From: Brenneria izbisi | Lineage (GTDB): Bacteria; Pseudomonadota; Gammaproteobacteria; Enterobacterales; Enterobacteriaceae | Reading direction: 5' to 3' | Assembly (NCBI RefSeq): GCF_025840185.1 | Contig: NZ_JAMPJU010000006.1 | Location: 1 to 64,000, forward strand | Length of the DNA: 64,000 bases | Program-made: the position numbers and the translations under genes | The notes under the pieces: generated by a model | What the model saw: the letters and a program-made list of their open reading frames with translations, nothing else | Database searches by the model: none | What the model was told of the DNA's origin: nothing | Shown: one piece after another, positions 28,998 through 40,101 of the stretch | Numbering within the stretch: position 1 is the first letter of the stretch | Layout of the letters: every line of letters begins with the position of its first letter

Positions 28998-30044
28998 ATG
29001 AAATCAGAGAACCAGCCTGCCGGGAATACGTTAGTTGATAACGAACTGGACATTCGCGGCTTATTTCACACGCTGTGGCGTGGTAAGCCTTGGATCATCG
29101 CTATCGCCGTGTTGTTTGGCGTTATCGCGTTACTCTATTCCTACCTGGTAAAACAGGAATGGAGCGCGACGGCGATTACGGATAAACCGACGGTGAATAT
29201 GTTGGGCGGTTACTATTCCCAGCAACAGTTTCTCCGCAATCTTGATGCGCAAGCCTTTTCTGTCCCGCAAGGGGAGCAACCCTCCATCTCATCCGATGTT
29301 TATGCCGAGTTCATTGTGCAACTGGCGGCATATGATACCCGCCGAGATTTCTGGTTGCAGACCGACTATTACAAACAGCGGCAGGAAGGGGATGCGAAGG
29401 CTGATGCCGCGCTGCTGGATGAACTGGTGAATAATATTCAGTTCACACCGCGTGATGACGCCAAGAAAACCCGTGATACGGTGAAGCTGGTGGCGGAAAC
29501 GTCGGCTGATGCCAATACTTTATTGCGTCAGTATGTGGTGTTTGCCAGTCAACAGGCCGCCGGTAATCTGAATGAAGAAATTACTGGCGCATGGGCGGCC
29601 AGAACCATCTTCATCAAGTCGCAGATTAAACGGCAGGAAGCCGTCGCCAGGGCGATTTACGAACGGGAAATCCAGAGCGTCGAACAGGGGCTGAAAATCG
29701 CCCAGCAGCAAGGTATCAGCCGTAGCCAGACCGATACGCCGGCGGATGAATTGCCGGCATCGGAAATGTTTTTACTGGGAAGACCGATGTTGCAGGCGCG
29801 TCTGGAATCCTTGCAAGCCAGCGGGCCGCACTATGATCGTGAATACGATCAAAATCGCGCCATGCTGACCACACTGAATGTCGGCCCCACGCTTAACGCT
29901 AATTTCCAGACCTACCGCTACCTGCGCACGCCGGAAGAACCGGTGAGACGTGATAGCCCGCGCCGCGCCTTCCTGATGGTGATGTGGGGCGCGATCGGCA
30001 CGTTAGTGGGGGCGGGTTTTGCTTTGGTTCGTCGTTCACGTTAA
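28998..30044 (+). CDS. wzzE: ECA polysaccharide chain-length modulator WzzE
   Basis: The 348-aa PCP1 protein has an N-terminal membrane helix (PWIIAIAVLFGVIALLYSYL, about 33-52), a large periplasmic helical domain and a C-terminal helix (about 322-343). The conserved TPEEPVRRDSPRRAFL stretch precedes the second helix. It sets the repeat number of linear and cyclic ECA with WzyE. Length equals E. coli WzzE. GGGGAAGTA precedes ATG 28998. Confidence 0.95.
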   Translation: MKSENQPAGNTLVDNELDIRGLFHTLWRGKPWIIAIAVLFGVIALLYSYLVKQEWSATAITDKPTVNMLGGYYSQQQFLRNLDAQAFSVPQGEQPSISSDVYAEFIVQLAAYDTRRDFWLQTDYYKQRQEGDAKADAALLDELVNNIQFTPRDDAKKTRDTVKLVAETSADANTLLRQYVVFASQQAAGNLNEEITGAWAARTIFIKSQIKRQEAVARAIYEREIQSVEQGLKIAQQQGISRSQTDTPADELPASEMFLLGRPMLQARLESLQASGPHYDREYDQNRAMLTTLNVGPTLNANFQTYRYLRTPEEPVRRDSPRRAFLMVMWGAIGTLVGAGFALVRRSR

Positions 30045-30112
30045 CCCGCTTAACGGGTAACGTCCGATTCGCAGTGAAAAGTCTGCGTCTAACTTGATTA
30101 AAGAGATTCACC

Positions 30113-31243
30113 GTGAAAGTGTTGACTGTTTTCGGCACCCGGCCTGAGGCCATCAAGATGGCCCCGCTGGTTCATGCCTTGGCTCAGGATAAAGCCTTTG
30201 AATCGAGAATTTGCGTAACGGCCCAGCATCGGGAGATGCTGGATCAGGTGCTGCGCCTGTTCGATATTACGCCAGATTATGATCTGGATATCATGCAACC
30301 GGGACAGAGCCTCAGTGAGATATCCTGCCGCATTCTGACCGGACTTGAGCCGGTCATGACTGAATTCAAACCCGATTTGGTGCTGGTGCATGGCGATACC
30401 ACCACGACGCTTACCGCGAGTCTGGCCGCGTTTTATCAGCGTATTCCTGTCGGCCACGTAGAGGCCGGTCTGCGTACCGGAAACATCTATTCTCCCTGGC
30501 CGGAAGAAGCGAATCGTAAGCTGACCGGGCATCTGGCGATGTACCATTTCGCGCCGACGGAAAATGCCCGTCAGAATTTGCTGCGTGAGCATTTGTCGGA
30601 TCGACACATTGTCGTCACCGGGAATACGGTCATTGATGCGTTGTTCTGGGTACGGGATCGCATCATTCGTGATGCGGAATTGGGGCGTCGTCTGGATCAA
30701 CAGTATGCTTTTCTGGATACGACCAAAAGGTTGATCCTGGTGACCGGACACCGGCGAGAAAGCTTTGGCGGCGGTTTTGAGCGTATTTGCAGCGCGTTGG
30801 CGGATATCGCCAAACAGCATCCCGATGTGCAGATTGTTTACCCGGTTCACCTTAATCCTAATGTCAGTGAACCGGTCAACCGCATCCTGAGCGGCATTAA
30901 CAATGTGATGTTGATTGCGCCGCAGGATTACCTGCCATTTGTTTATCTGATGAATCGTGCGTATATGATTTTAACCGATTCCGGCGGCGTTCAGGAGGAA
31001 GCGCCCTCGTTAGGCAAACCGGTGCTGGTGATGCGTGAAACCACCGAGCGGCCTGAGGCGATAGAAGCCGGTACGGTGAGATTAGTCGGCACTGATGTGA
31101 CGAAAATCGTGGATACGGTTTCCCTGCTGCTGACCGACGAAAACGAATACCAGATGATGAGCCGCGCGCACAACCCTTATGGCGATGGTCAAGCCTGCCA
31201 ACGCATTGTTGATGCGATAAAAAATCGCCAGGAGCGATTTTAA
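30113..31243 (+). CDS. wecB: UDP-GlcNAc 2-epimerase
   Basis: This 376-aa non-hydrolysing epimerase makes UDP-ManNAc for ECA. It begins [19 protein letters not shown] and has [20 protein letters not shown] and [16 protein letters not shown], the family's nucleotide-binding and catalytic blocks. The GTG start at 30113 matches the family N-terminus, with AAGAGA upstream. Its last codons ([10 protein letters not shown]) lie inside the first copy of a 45-bp repeat. Confidence 0.95.
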   Translation: MKVLTVFGTRPEAIKMAPLVHALAQDKAFESRICVTAQHREMLDQVLRLFDITPDYDLDIMQPGQSLSEISCRILTGLEPVMTEFKPDLVLVHGDTTTTLTASLAAFYQRIPVGHVEAGLRTGNIYSPWPEEANRKLTGHLAMYHFAPTENARQNLLREHLSDRHIVVTGNTVIDALFWVRDRIIRDAELGRRLDQQYAFLDTTKRLILVTGHRRESFGGGFERICSALADIAKQHPDVQIVYPVHLNPNVSEPVNRILSGINNVMLIAPQDYLPFVYLMNRAYMILTDSGGVQEEAPSLGKPVLVMRETTERPEAIEAGTVRLVGTDVTKIVDTVSLLLTDENEYQMMSRAHNPYGDGQACQRIVDAIKNRQERF

Positions 31244-31258
31244 ACGCCGCTTGCGGCG
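31214..31258 (+). repeat. 45-bp direct repeat, copy 1 (overlaps wecB end)
   Basis: This 45-bp unit is repeated without mismatch 74 bp downstream. It contains two hairpins, AAAATCGC-cagga-GCGATTTT and GCCGC-tt-GCGGC. Copy 1 covers the last 10 codons of wecB and its stop, so the sequence is partly coding here. Confidence 0.92.
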
Positions 31259-31287
31259 GCCCGAAGGGAAGCGGGCAGGGATAGCCC

Positions 31288-31332
31288 GCGATAAAAAATC
31301 GCCAGGAGCGATTTTAAACGCCGCTTGCGGCG
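31288..31332 (+). repeat. 45-bp direct repeat, copy 2 (wecB-wecC spacer)
   Basis: This is an exact copy of 31214-31258, separated from it by 29 bp that itself holds GCGGGC (31271-31276) / GCCCGC (31284-31289). Another hairpin, GATGGCGG-agcg-CCGCCATC, follows about 10 bp after copy 2. The stack of hairpins could affect mRNA stability between wecB and wecC. Confidence 0.92.
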
Positions 31333-31386
31333 ACCAATACAATGATGGCGGAGCGCCGCCATCACACAAGAATATCAGGTGACGCT

Positions 31387-32649
31387 ATGAGTTTTGACAC
31401 AATCTCGGTTATCGGACTGGGATATATCGGTTTACCGACCGCCGCTGCATTTGCCTCTCGTAAAAAACGGGTGGCAGGTATTGACGTAAATAAACAAGCG
31501 GTGGACACCATTAACCGGGGTGAGATTCACATTGTCGAACCGGATCTGGATGCGCTGGTGAAAACGGCGGTGGAAAATGGCTATCTGCGCGCGTTTAACA
31601 AACCCGTTGCGGCGGATGCTTTTCTGATTGCGGTGCCAACCCCGTTCAAAGGCGACCATGAGCCGGATATGGCCTATGTACAGGCGGCAGCGGAGTCACT
31701 CGCGCCGGTGCTGAAAAAAGGCGATCTGGTCATTCTGGAATCCACCTCGCCTGTCGGCGCGACCGAGCAAATGGCGGGATGGTTGGCGCAGGCTCGCGCT
31801 GATCTCCGTTTTCCACAGCAGGCGGGGGATGAGGCCGACATCAATATCGCCTATTGTCCTGAGCGCGTTTTGCCGGGGCAGGTGATGGTCGAGTTGATTA
31901 ACAACGATCGGGTCATTGGCGGCATGACGCCGACGTGTTCCGCCCGCGCCCGCGAACTGTATAACATTTTTCTGGAAGGTGAGTGTGTAATCACTAACTC
32001 TCGAACCGCCGAAATGTGCAAGCTGACGGAGAATAGCTTCCGTGACGTTAATATTGCGTTCGCCAATGAGCTATCGCTGATTTGCGCCGAGCAAAATATT
32101 AACGTATGGGAACTTATCCGATTGGCAAACCGCCATCCGCGCGTCAATATTCTGCAACCCGGCCCTGGCGTGGGCGGACACTGCATTGCCGTTGATCCCT
32201 GGTTTATTGTCGCTCAAAACCCGCGGCAGGCAAGACTGATCCACACCGCCAGACTGGTGAATGACGGCAAACCGCTGTGGGTTGTCGATCAGGTTAAAGC
32301 GGCGGTGGCGGATTTTCTGGCACAGACGGACAAACGCGCCAGCGAAGTCACGGTAGCCTGCTTTGGTCTGGCGTTTAAGCCGGATATTGACGACTTGCGG
32401 GAAAGTCCTGCCGTGGAAATTACGGAAATGATTGCACAGTGGCATGCGGGTACGACGCTGGCGGTGGAGCCAAACGTAAAACAGTTGCCCTCCGTGCTGG
32501 TGGGGTATGCACAGTTGGCTGATACGGCATCGGCGTTACGGGATGCCGATATCCTGGTGATGCTGGTCGATCACCGCCAGTTCAAAGCGATTAACCCTGA
32601 AGATGTTAAACAACAGTGGGTTATTGATACAAAAGGAGTGTGGCGTTGA
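31387..32649 (+). CDS. wecC: UDP-ManNAc dehydrogenase
   Basis: This 420-aa NAD enzyme oxidises UDP-ManNAc to UDP-ManNAcA, the acidic sugar of ECA. The Rossmann motif [16 protein letters not shown] is at the N-terminus. The catalytic Cys is in [15 protein letters not shown], and the C-terminal domain has [19 protein letters not shown] 31387 aligns with E. coli WecC (MSFATISVIG) and has AGGTGA upstream. A longer frame from 31342 adds 15 unsupported residues. Confidence 0.96.
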   Translation: MSFDTISVIGLGYIGLPTAAAFASRKKRVAGIDVNKQAVDTINRGEIHIVEPDLDALVKTAVENGYLRAFNKPVAADAFLIAVPTPFKGDHEPDMAYVQAAAESLAPVLKKGDLVILESTSPVGATEQMAGWLAQARADLRFPQQAGDEADINIAYCPERVLPGQVMVELINNDRVIGGMTPTCSARARELYNIFLEGECVITNSRTAEMCKLTENSFRDVNIAFANELSLICAEQNINVWELIRLANRHPRVNILQPGPGVGGHCIAVDPWFIVAQNPRQARLIHTARLVNDGKPLWVVDQVKAAVADFLAQTDKRASEVTVACFGLAFKPDIDDLRESPAVEITEMIAQWHAGTTLAVEPNVKQLPSVLVGYAQLADTASALRDADILVMLVDHRQFKAINPEDVKQQWVIDTKGVWR

Positions 32650-33713
32650 AACGTATTTTAATCACTGGCGGAGCCGGATTTATTGGTTCGGCTTTGGTAA
32701 GACATATTCTGACTGCAACACCGGACAGTGTGGTGGTGGTGGACAAACTGACCTACGCCGGCAACCTGTCTTCGCTGGCGCCGATCGCAAACAGCGACCG
32801 TTTTGCTTTTGAACAGGTGGATATTTGCGATCGGGCGGCGCTCGATCGGGTGTTTGCCAACTATCAACCCGCCGTGGTAATGCACCTGGCGGCGGAAAGT
32901 CACGTCGATCGCTCTATTGATGGTCCGGCGGCGTTCATTGAAACCAATATAGTGGGTACTTACACGCTGCTTGAGGCGGCTCGTCACTACTGGCAAGAGA
33001 TGGAATCTGTCGCAAAAGCGGCGTTCCGTTTCCATCATATCTCGACCGACGAAGTCTTTGGCGATTTGCACGGCACCGACGACCTGTTCACGGAAACGAC
33101 GCCGTATGCGCCCAGCAGCCCTTATTCCGCCTCCAAAGCATCCAGCGATCATCTGGTGCGCGCCTGGCTGCGTACCTACGGCCTGCCGACCATGATCACC
33201 AACTGCTCCAATAACTATGGTCCCTATCATTTTCCTGAGAAATTGATCCCGCTGGTGATCCTCAATGCGGTGGCGGGTAAGCCGTTGCCGGTTTATGGCG
33301 ATGGCGCGCAGATCCGTGACTGGCTGTTCGTCGAAGATCACGCCAGAGCGCTATATAAAGTCGTGACCGAAGGTGAGGTGGGGGAAACCTATAACATCGG
33401 TGGTCATAATGAGCGTAAGAACATTGAAGTCGTTCAGACGATCTGTGACTTGCTGGAAGAACTGGCGCCGAACAAACCTGCTGGCGTGCGGCACTACCGT
33501 GATTTGATCACCTATGTGAAAGATCGTCCTGGGCATGATATGCGCTACGCTATCGACGCCGGTAAAATTGAGCGCGAACTGGGCTGGCGTCCGCAGGAAA
33601 CCTTCGAATCCGGCATGAGAAAAACCGTTGATTGGTATCTGAATAATGAAGCCTGGTGGCGCAGCGTTCAGGACGGCTCCTACACCGGCGAGCGTCTGGG
33701 GTTGAATGACTGA
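32646..33713 (+). CDS. rffG: dTDP-glucose 4,6-dehydratase
   Basis: This 355-aa short-chain dehydratase of the ECA fucosamine branch has [10 protein letters not shown] (NAD binding), [11 protein letters not shown] and [10 protein letters not shown] (catalytic Y-x3-K). I chose TTG 32646: it gives MKRILITGG, the E. coli-like start and length, with AAAGGAG seven bases upstream, and it overlaps the wecC stop as TTGA. The upstream in-frame GTG at 32640 is only one base from that ribosome site. The expected partner gene rffH does not follow. Confidence 0.93.
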   Translation: MKRILITGGAGFIGSALVRHILTATPDSVVVVDKLTYAGNLSSLAPIANSDRFAFEQVDICDRAALDRVFANYQPAVVMHLAAESHVDRSIDGPAAFIETNIVGTYTLLEAARHYWQEMESVAKAAFRFHHISTDEVFGDLHGTDDLFTETTPYAPSSPYSASKASSDHLVRAWLRTYGLPTMITNCSNNYGPYHFPEKLIPLVILNAVAGKPLPVYGDGAQIRDWLFVEDHARALYKVVTEGEVGETYNIGGHNERKNIEVVQTICDLLEELAPNKPAGVRHYRDLITYVKDRPGHDMRYAIDAGKIERELGWRPQETFESGMRKTVDWYLNNEAWWRSVQDGSYTGERLGLND

Positions 33714-33734
33714 ACGGCAAGTTGAGGAGCGAAG

Positions 33735-34493
33735 ATGAAAAATTCTGATCGCAGACTGACGGCGGAGACGCCAATGTCCTCAGCGGTGTCTGCGATCCGC
33801 GCCACGATTGATCCGCTGCACTGGGAAAGCGAGTTTTTCAATCTGAGCAGCGGTAAGTTGAATTTCTCATCCAGCGCGCCGGTCCTGACGCCAGCGGCGT
33901 TGGCGCGCTATGCGCTGACGCAGGCGAAGATACCGGCCAATAATCTGGCGTTGGCCGATGCATTGGCGAATATCGGTTTCCGGCTGGTTGAAGGTGAAGT
34001 CGACCTCTGTTTGTCTGTGGATGATGCGCCAGCGACGATGGTATCGCTTCGCCAGCGTCTGGCTGAGCGCGCCGATATCCCGCAACTGCGGCAGGCGGCG
34101 GCGCAGGTCTTTTCCCTGAGCCGTTTCCGCGCCCCGTGGTTTCAGTCCACGGACAGTGGCCGTTTTTACGCCCGATGGATCGAAAACGCCGTGCTCGGGG
34201 TCTTTGACGATCTGTGTCTGTTGGTTGAAGACGACAATGGGCAACCACAGGGCTGGGTAACGATTCGTCAGTGTGATGATCAGGAAGCGCGTATCGGGCT
34301 ACTTGGCGTTTTTCCCGGCATCGCCGGTCATGGCGTGGGTTCGCAACTGATGGCGCTGGCTGAAACATGGTGTCGGCAGCAAGGGATACAACGTTTACGC
34401 GTCGCGACACAGGTCGGCAATGTGGCGGCACTTCGTCTTTATCTTCGTCGCGGTGCCCGAATTGAGCGTACCGCTTATTGGTTATACAGGTGA
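33735..34493 (+). CDS. wecD: dTDP-4-amino-4,6-dideoxygalactose N-acetyltransferase
   Basis: This 252-aa GNAT-fold enzyme acetylates TDP-fucosamine to give the Fuc4NAc donor. Shared blocks with E. coli WecD include VEGEVDLCL, SRFRAPW, GRFYARWIENAV, LRVATQVGNVAALRLY and the end TAYWLYR. The acetyl-CoA loop is GHGVGSQLM. It is longer at the N-terminus than E. coli WecD (224 aa); ATG 33735 has an excellent GAGGAG site, but ATG 33774 is a possible shorter start. It overlaps no neighbour and precedes wecE by 4 nt. Confidence 0.93.
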   Translation: MKNSDRRLTAETPMSSAVSAIRATIDPLHWESEFFNLSSGKLNFSSSAPVLTPAALARYALTQAKIPANNLALADALANIGFRLVEGEVDLCLSVDDAPATMVSLRQRLAERADIPQLRQAAAQVFSLSRFRAPWFQSTDSGRFYARWIENAVLGVFDDLCLLVEDDNGQPQGWVTIRQCDDQEARIGLLGVFPGIAGHGVGSQLMALAETWCRQQGIQRLRVATQVGNVAALRLYLRRGARIERTAYWLYR

Positions 34494-34497
34494 TCAC

Positions 34498-35628
34498 ATG
34501 ATTCCGTTTAATGCGCCTCCGGTTGTGGGTACAGAGCTCGATTATATGCAGGCGGCCATGAGCAGCGGCAAACTATGCGGCGACGGTGGTTTTACTCGTC
34601 GCTGCCAGCAGTGGCTGGAGCACTATTCCGGCAGCAAGAAAGTGCTGTTGACGCCATCCTGTACCGCCTCGCTGGAAATGGCGGCCATCTTGCTGGATAT
34701 CAAACCCGGCGATGAAGTCATCATGCCGAGCTATACTTTCGTTTCGACGGCCAACGCCTTTGTGCTGCGCGGCGCCAAAATCGTGTTTGTCGATATACGG
34801 CCCGATACCATGAATATTGATGAAACCAAAATCGAAGCCGCGATCACCGATAAAACACGCATCATTGTACCGGTACACTATGCCGGGGTTGCCTGTGAGA
34901 TGGACGCTATCATGGCGCTGGCGAAGAAATATGATCTGTTTGTGGTTGAAGATGCCGCGCAGGGCGTCATGTCCAGCTACAAAGGGCGAGTGCTGGGTTC
35001 AATCGGCCATGTCGGTTGTTTTAGTTTCCATGAAACCAAGAATTATACGTCAGGCGGAGAAGGCGGAGCTACGCTGATTAATGACCCAGGGCTGATTGAA
35101 CGAGCGGAAATCGTGCGTGAAAAAGGGACTAACCGCAGCCAGTTTTTCCGTGGACAGGTCGATAAGTACACCTGGCGCGATATCGGTTCGAGCTATTTGA
35201 TGGCGGATATTCAGGCCGCTTATCTGTGGGCGCAACTTGAAGCCGCCCGCCCGATCAATGAGCGCCGTTTACGTCTGTGGCAGAATTATTATGCTGCGTT
35301 CAAATCGCTGGCTGATGCCGGTCGCATCACCTTGCCGACGGTGCCGGCCAGTTGTATCCACAATGCGCATATGTTTTATATCAAGTTGCGCGATGCGGAA
35401 GATCGTAGCGCCTTTATCGATTATATGAAAGAAGCCGAAATCCTGACGGTTTTTCATTATATACCGTTGCATGACAGCCCCGCCGGACTGAATTTCGGAC
35501 GTTTTGCCGGTGAAGATCGTTATACCACGCAGGAAAGTGAACGTCTGGTGCGTCTGCCGTTGTTCTATAACCTGTCAGACGTCAATCAGCGCACGGTAAT
35601 CAACACTATCCTGAGCTTCTTCGCCTGA
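34498..35628 (+). CDS. wecE: dTDP-4-oxo-6-deoxyglucose transaminase
   Basis: This 376-aa DegT/AryC1-family PLP enzyme makes TDP-fucosamine (4-amino sugar). It starts MIPFNAPPVVGTELDYMQ and has the PLP lysine in SFHETKNYTSGGEGG, plus DAAQGVMSSYKGR. ATG 34498 matches the E. coli start; AGGTGA at the wecD stop serves as ribosome site. A longer frame from 34420 lies inside wecD and is not supported. Confidence 0.96.
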   Translation: MIPFNAPPVVGTELDYMQAAMSSGKLCGDGGFTRRCQQWLEHYSGSKKVLLTPSCTASLEMAAILLDIKPGDEVIMPSYTFVSTANAFVLRGAKIVFVDIRPDTMNIDETKIEAAITDKTRIIVPVHYAGVACEMDAIMALAKKYDLFVVEDAAQGVMSSYKGRVLGSIGHVGCFSFHETKNYTSGGEGGATLINDPGLIERAEIVREKGTNRSQFFRGQVDKYTWRDIGSSYLMADIQAAYLWAQLEAARPINERRLRLWQNYYAAFKSLADAGRITLPTVPASCIHNAHMFYIKLRDAEDRSAFIDYMKEAEILTVFHYIPLHDSPAGLNFGRFAGEDRYTTQESERLVRLPLFYNLSDVNQRTVINTILSFFA

Positions 35629-35629
35629 T

Positions 35630-36880
35630 ATGTCGCTGGCGAAAGCATCAATCTGGACGGCGGGTTCCACGCTGATAAAAATCGCCGCGGGGCTACTGGT
35701 GGTCAAACTCCTGGCGGTGGCATTCGGACCCAGCGGGGTGGGGCAGGCGGGGAATTTCCGCCAACTTATTACCGTGCTGGGTGTGTTGTCCGGCGCCGGT
35801 ATTTTTAACGGCGTGATCAAGTACGTCGCCGAATATCACCAGCAACCGGATCGGCTAACGCCTCTGCTTGGCACCGCTGTTACGCTGGTGTTGGGGTTTT
35901 CCACGCTGCTGGCCGCCGTTTTTCTGTTTGCCGCGACCCCCATCGCTAATGCGTTGTTCGGACACGATGAATATCGGGATGTGGTGCGGGCGCTGGCGTT
36001 TATCCAGATGGGCATCGCCTACGCCAACCTGTTTCTGGCGATACTCAAAGGCTATCGGGATGCTATCGGGAATGCGCTGGCGATCATCAGCGGCAGCCTG
36101 ATTGGTCTGGCGGCCTATTGGTTGTGCTTTTCGCTAGGCGGATACCGTGGCGCGCTGGCTGGACTGGCGTTGGTGCCCGCGCTAGTAGTCTTACCCGCAG
36201 GCTGGTTGATGTTGCGGCGTACACCGCTCTCATGGACGCGCTTAAAGCCGGCCTGGGACTCGGTGATTGCCGGTCATCTCGGCAAGTTCACACTGATGGC
36301 GCTGATGACCGCTGTCACGCTACCGGTGGCCTATATCATGATGCGCAATCTGTTGGCGGCGCACTATAGCTGGGACGAGGTGGGGATCTGGCAAGGGGTA
36401 AGCAGTATTTCCGATGCCTACCTGCAATTTATTACGGCGTCGTTTACCGTTTATCTGCTGCCGACGCTCTCGCGCCTGACGGATAAAACCGTGCTGGCGC
36501 AGGAAATCGTCCGGTCGTTGACGTTTGTCCTGCCTGTGGTGACCGTCGTCAGTCTTTGTGTCTGGCTGCTGCGCGATGTGGCTATCTGGCTACTGTTTTC
36601 CAGCCAGTTTACCGCGATGAGAGATTTGTTCGTCTGGCAACTGGTGGGCGATGTCATGAAAGTGGGCGCTTACGTATTCGGCTATCTGGTAATAGCTAAA
36701 GCCGCGTTGCGCTTTTATCTGCTGACGGAAGTGAGCCAGTTTCTGTTGCTTACCGGCTTTGCGCATTGGTTGATCCCCCAGCATGGCGCCTTGGGCGCGG
36801 CGCAAGCGTATATGGCGACCTATTTGGTCTATTTTTTGCTTTGTTGTAGCGTATTCATTATTTACCGTAGGCGAGCATGA
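35630..36880 (+). CDS. wzxE: ECA lipid III flippase WzxE
   Basis: This 416-aa MATE/Wzx-like membrane protein with about 12 helices translocates the ECA trisaccharide lipid III across the inner membrane. It starts [21 protein letters not shown] and shares long blocks with E. coli WzxE, such as [20 protein letters not shown] and [20 protein letters not shown]. Length equals E. coli. It begins one base after the wecE stop and ends in an ATGA overlap with wecF. Confidence 0.96.
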   Translation: MSLAKASIWTAGSTLIKIAAGLLVVKLLAVAFGPSGVGQAGNFRQLITVLGVLSGAGIFNGVIKYVAEYHQQPDRLTPLLGTAVTLVLGFSTLLAAVFLFAATPIANALFGHDEYRDVVRALAFIQMGIAYANLFLAILKGYRDAIGNALAIISGSLIGLAAYWLCFSLGGYRGALAGLALVPALVVLPAGWLMLRRTPLSWTRLKPAWDSVIAGHLGKFTLMALMTAVTLPVAYIMMRNLLAAHYSWDEVGIWQGVSSISDAYLQFITASFTVYLLPTLSRLTDKTVLAQEIVRSLTFVLPVVTVVSLCVWLLRDVAIWLLFSSQFTAMRDLFVWQLVGDVMKVGAYVFGYLVIAKAALRFYLLTEVSQFLLLTGFAHWLIPQHGALGAAQAYMATYLVYFLLCCSVFIIYRRRA

Positions 36881-37962
36881 CGACACTGATTCATGTGCTG
36901 GGATCGGATATCCCACACCATAACCAGACGGTTTTGCGTTTCTTTAATGATGTTCTGGCAAGCGAATTGCCGGAGCAGCAGGTGCGTCATTTTATGGTGG
37001 CGACACGCGACGCGTTGCCGTCGGCGGATTTTCCGGCGCTCGACATTGAAATGCATGCGGATAAAAAGACGCTGGCGCAGGCGGTGATGGCGAAAGCCAG
37101 TGCTGATCGCAATACGCGATTCTTTCTGCATGGGCAATTCAACCCCACGCTGTGGCTGGCGTTGTTGAGCGGTAAAATCAAGCCGACGCAGGCGTATTGG
37201 CATGTCTGGGGCGCGGATTTGTACGAAGAAGGCCGCGGTTGGAAATATCGATTGTTCTATCTGCTGCGTCGTATGGCGCAAAAACGCATCGGACACGTCT
37301 TTGCGACGCAAGGGGATTTAGCATGGTTCCGGCAGCGGCACCCTCGTGTCCCTGATTCCTTGCTTTATTTCCCGACACGGATGGATCCTGCGTTGACGGA
37401 CATGACGGTTGAGAAACCGCTGGCGGGGCCGTTGACGATTCTGGTCGGTAACTCCGGTGATCGCACCAATCGTCATCAGGAGGCGTTGCGGGCTATTCAT
37501 CAGCAGTTCGGCGCCAATGTGCGGGTGATTGTGCCAATGGGCTATCCCGTCAACAACACGCACTATATTGCGCAGGTTGAGGAAGAAGGGCGAGCGCTGT
37601 TTGGTGTAAAACATTTTCAGTTATTGAAAGACCAACTGGCGTTTGATGATTATCTGAATATGTTGCGCACCTGCGATTTAGGTTACTTTATTTTTGACCG
37701 CCAGCAGGGTATCGGCACGCTGTGTCTGTTGATTCAGTTTGGCGTTCCTTTTGTGATTAGCCGCAAAAATCCGTTCTGGCAGGATTTGGCGCAGCAACAT
37801 CTGCCGGTGTTGTTTTACGGCGATGACCTGAATGAAGCGCTGGTGCGTGAGGCTCAGCGTCAACTGTCATCCGTTGATAAGCATCAAATCGCGTTCTTTA
37901 ATCCTAATTATCTGCACGGTTGGCGGCAGGCATTAGCGTTGGCGGCGGGAGAACCAACATGA
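36877..37962 (+). CDS. wecF: TDP-Fuc4NAc:lipid II Fuc4NAc transferase
   Basis: This 361-aa glycosyltransferase (WecF/RffT family, GT56) adds the third sugar to complete ECA lipid III. It starts [23 protein letters not shown] and has [12 protein letters not shown] and [10 protein letters not shown], family-type blocks. There are no membrane helices, so it acts peripherally at the inner leaflet. It overlaps wzxE and wzyE by 4 nt each, implying translational coupling. Confidence 0.94.
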   Translation: MTTLIHVLGSDIPHHNQTVLRFFNDVLASELPEQQVRHFMVATRDALPSADFPALDIEMHADKKTLAQAVMAKASADRNTRFFLHGQFNPTLWLALLSGKIKPTQAYWHVWGADLYEEGRGWKYRLFYLLRRMAQKRIGHVFATQGDLAWFRQRHPRVPDSLLYFPTRMDPALTDMTVEKPLAGPLTILVGNSGDRTNRHQEALRAIHQQFGANVRVIVPMGYPVNNTHYIAQVEEEGRALFGVKHFQLLKDQLAFDDYLNMLRTCDLGYFIFDRQQGIGTLCLLIQFGVPFVISRKNPFWQDLAQQHLPVLFYGDDLNEALVREAQRQLSSVDKHQIAFFNPNYLHGWRQALALAAGEPT

Positions 37963-39347
37963 CGCTGGGACAATTTGGCGGTCTGTTCGTGGTTTACCTT
38001 ATTTCAGTGATTTTTATCCTGACGCTGACCTGGCAGGAGTTCCGTCGTGTTCGCTTTAATTTCAACGTGTTGTTTTCGCTACTCTTTCTGCTGACGTTCT
38101 ATTTCGGTTTTCCGTTCACCTGCCTATTGGTGTTCCGTTTTGGCGTTGAAGTGACGCCGGCGCCGTATTTACTCCAGGCGCTGCTTTCCGCCACGGCGTT
38201 TTACGCGATTTACTATGTCAGTTATAAAACCCGGCTGCGCAGTAAAGAGGCCGTTGTCCGTTCGTCTTTATTTACCATGAACCGGGTGGAAACGCATTTG
38301 ACCTGGATGTTGCTGGCGCTGATCGCGATAGCGACGGTGGCGGTGTTCTTCCTTAATAACGGTTTTCTGTTATTCAAATTGCGTTCTTACAGCCAGATTT
38401 TCTCCAGTGACGTCTCCGGCGTGGCATTGAAGCGCTTTTTCTACTTCTTTATTCCGGCCATGCTGGTGGTCTATTTCCTGCGTCAGACCCAGCGCGCCTG
38501 GCTGTTGTTTCTTATCGCGACGGTGGCATTCGGCATGCTGACGTATGTGATCGTCGGAGGAACGCGGGCGAATGTGATCATCGCTTTCGCCTTGTTTCTG
38601 TTTATTGGCATTGTGCGTGGCTGGATAACGCTGTGGATGCTGGCGACGGCGGGCATGTTCGGCATCGTGGGCATGTTCTGGCTGGCGCTTAAGCGCTACG
38701 GTATGGATGTCAGCGGCGACGAAGCGTTTTATACCTTCCTGTACCTGACGCGTGATACGTTCTCGCCGTGGGAAAATCTGGCGTTATTGTGGCAGAACTA
38801 CGACAAAATCGATTTTCAGGGGCTTGCGCCTATCGCACGAGATTTCTATGTGTTTATTCCTTCCTGGCTGTGGCCTGAACGCCCTAATCTGGTATTGAAC
38901 AGCGCCAACTACTTTACCTGGGAAGTGTTGAATAACCATTCCGGGCTGGCTATTTCGCCGACGTTATTAGGTTCGCTGGTGGTGATGGGCGGGGTGATGT
39001 TTATTCCGCTGGGGGCGGTTGCCGTTGGGCTGATTATCAAATGGTTCGACTGGATTTATGCGTTGGGCAAAAACGACAGTAACCGATATAAAGCAGCCAT
39101 TTTACAGGCGTTCTGCTTCGGGGCGGTGTTTAACATTATCGTACTGACGCGTGAGGGGGTTGATGCGTTTGTTTCCCGCGTGGTGTTTTTCTGTCTGGTC
39201 TTCGGTTTTTGTTTGTTGGCGGCAAAATTGCTGTATTGGTTGCTGGAAAGCGCCGGGTTAATCAGGCAGCGTCTATCGCGTCCCCGAGCACAAACGAGTC
39301 CACCGTCAACCGCGTCGCCGGTCCCGCCCACGCGTAGCGTGCTGTAA
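37959..39347 (+). CDS. wzyE: ECA polymerase WzyE
   Basis: This 462-aa integral membrane protein (about 11 helices) polymerises ECA repeat units at the periplasmic face. Conserved blocks include [49 protein letters not shown] and [23 protein letters not shown] 37959 ([12 protein letters not shown]) aligns with E. coli WzyE and overlaps the wecF stop. The Pro/Ser/Thr-rich tail [16 protein letters not shown] appears specific to this lineage. Confidence 0.95.
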   Translation: MTLGQFGGLFVVYLISVIFILTLTWQEFRRVRFNFNVLFSLLFLLTFYFGFPFTCLLVFRFGVEVTPAPYLLQALLSATAFYAIYYVSYKTRLRSKEAVVRSSLFTMNRVETHLTWMLLALIAIATVAVFFLNNGFLLFKLRSYSQIFSSDVSGVALKRFFYFFIPAMLVVYFLRQTQRAWLLFLIATVAFGMLTYVIVGGTRANVIIAFALFLFIGIVRGWITLWMLATAGMFGIVGMFWLALKRYGMDVSGDEAFYTFLYLTRDTFSPWENLALLWQNYDKIDFQGLAPIARDFYVFIPSWLWPERPNLVLNSANYFTWEVLNNHSGLAISPTLLGSLVVMGGVMFIPLGAVAVGLIIKWFDWIYALGKNDSNRYKAAILQAFCFGAVFNIIVLTREGVDAFVSRVVFFCLVFGFCLLAAKLLYWLLESAGLIRQRLSRPRAQTSPPSTASPVPPTRSVL

Positions 39348-39357
39348 AGGATTCAGA

Positions 39358-40101
39358 ATGATGGAAGAAAAAGTCGTTATTCCACAGTATTCAATTCGTG
39401 GTTTATCTATCCACGGATTTCGCCATATGGCGCAATGTGTTGATTATCTGTTTGCCGATCATCGGGTAAGAACCGGTACGTTGGTGGCGATTAACGCCGA
39501 AAAAGTCTTAACGGCTGAGCAGGATAGCGCCCTGCGTACCTTGCTGGAAAAAGCGGAATATCCCTACGCGGACGGGATCAGTATTGTTCGCTCGATTCGT
39601 CGCAAGTATCCGCAAGCTGAGGTGAGCCGCATTGCGGGCGCGGATTTGTGGGAAGCATTGATGCAGCGTGCCGGTCAGGAAGGCGCGCCGGTTTTTCTGG
39701 TGGGCGGTAAACCTGAAGTGTTGCAACAAACGGCGGCAAAACTGCGGGCGCAGTGGGATGTCAATATCGTTGGTTGTCAGGACGGTTATTTCGCGCTTTC
39801 CGCGCGTGATGCGTTGTTTGAACGCATTGGCGCCAGCGGCGCACAGATTGTGACTGTGGCGATGGGATCGCCACGCCAGGAAATCCTGATGCGTGATTGT
39901 CGTCGTCATTACCCTGATGCGCTCTACATGGGCGTGGGCGGCACCTACGATGTGTTTACCGGGCAGATAAAACGCGCGCCGCTGGCTTGGCAAAATTTGG
40001 GGCTGGAATGGCTTTATCGTTTGATGTCGCAACCGAACCGTATTTTCCGCCAACTGAAGCTATTGAAATATCTTGCTTATCATTACAGCGGACGGTTATA
40101 G
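39358..40101 (+). CDS. wecG: UDP-ManNAcA transferase WecG
   Basis: This 247-aa WecG/TagA/CpsF glycosyltransferase (GT26) adds ManNAcA to ECA lipid I to give lipid II. It has [45 protein letters not shown] and [17 protein letters not shown]. Two consecutive ATG codons (39358, 39361) could serve as start. It is the last gene of the ECA operon; no strong terminator is visible just after it. Confidence 0.96.
   Translation: MMEEKVVIPQYSIRGLSIHGFRHMAQCVDYLFADHRVRTGTLVAINAEKVLTAEQDSALRTLLEKAEYPYADGISIVRSIRRKYPQAEVSRIAGADLWEALMQRAGQEGAPVFLVGGKPEVLQQTAAKLRAQWDVNIVGCQDGYFALSARDALFERIGASGAQIVTVAMGSPRQEILMRDCRRHYPDALYMGVGGTYDVFTGQIKRAPLAWQNLGLEWLYRLMSQPNRIFRQLKLLKYLAYHYSGRL

Noticed and set aside
33838-34497. 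219-aa minus-strand ORF opposite wecD
   Set aside because: It mirrors the well-supported wecD gene and is rich in His, Pro and Arg, typical of a reverse-frame shadow.
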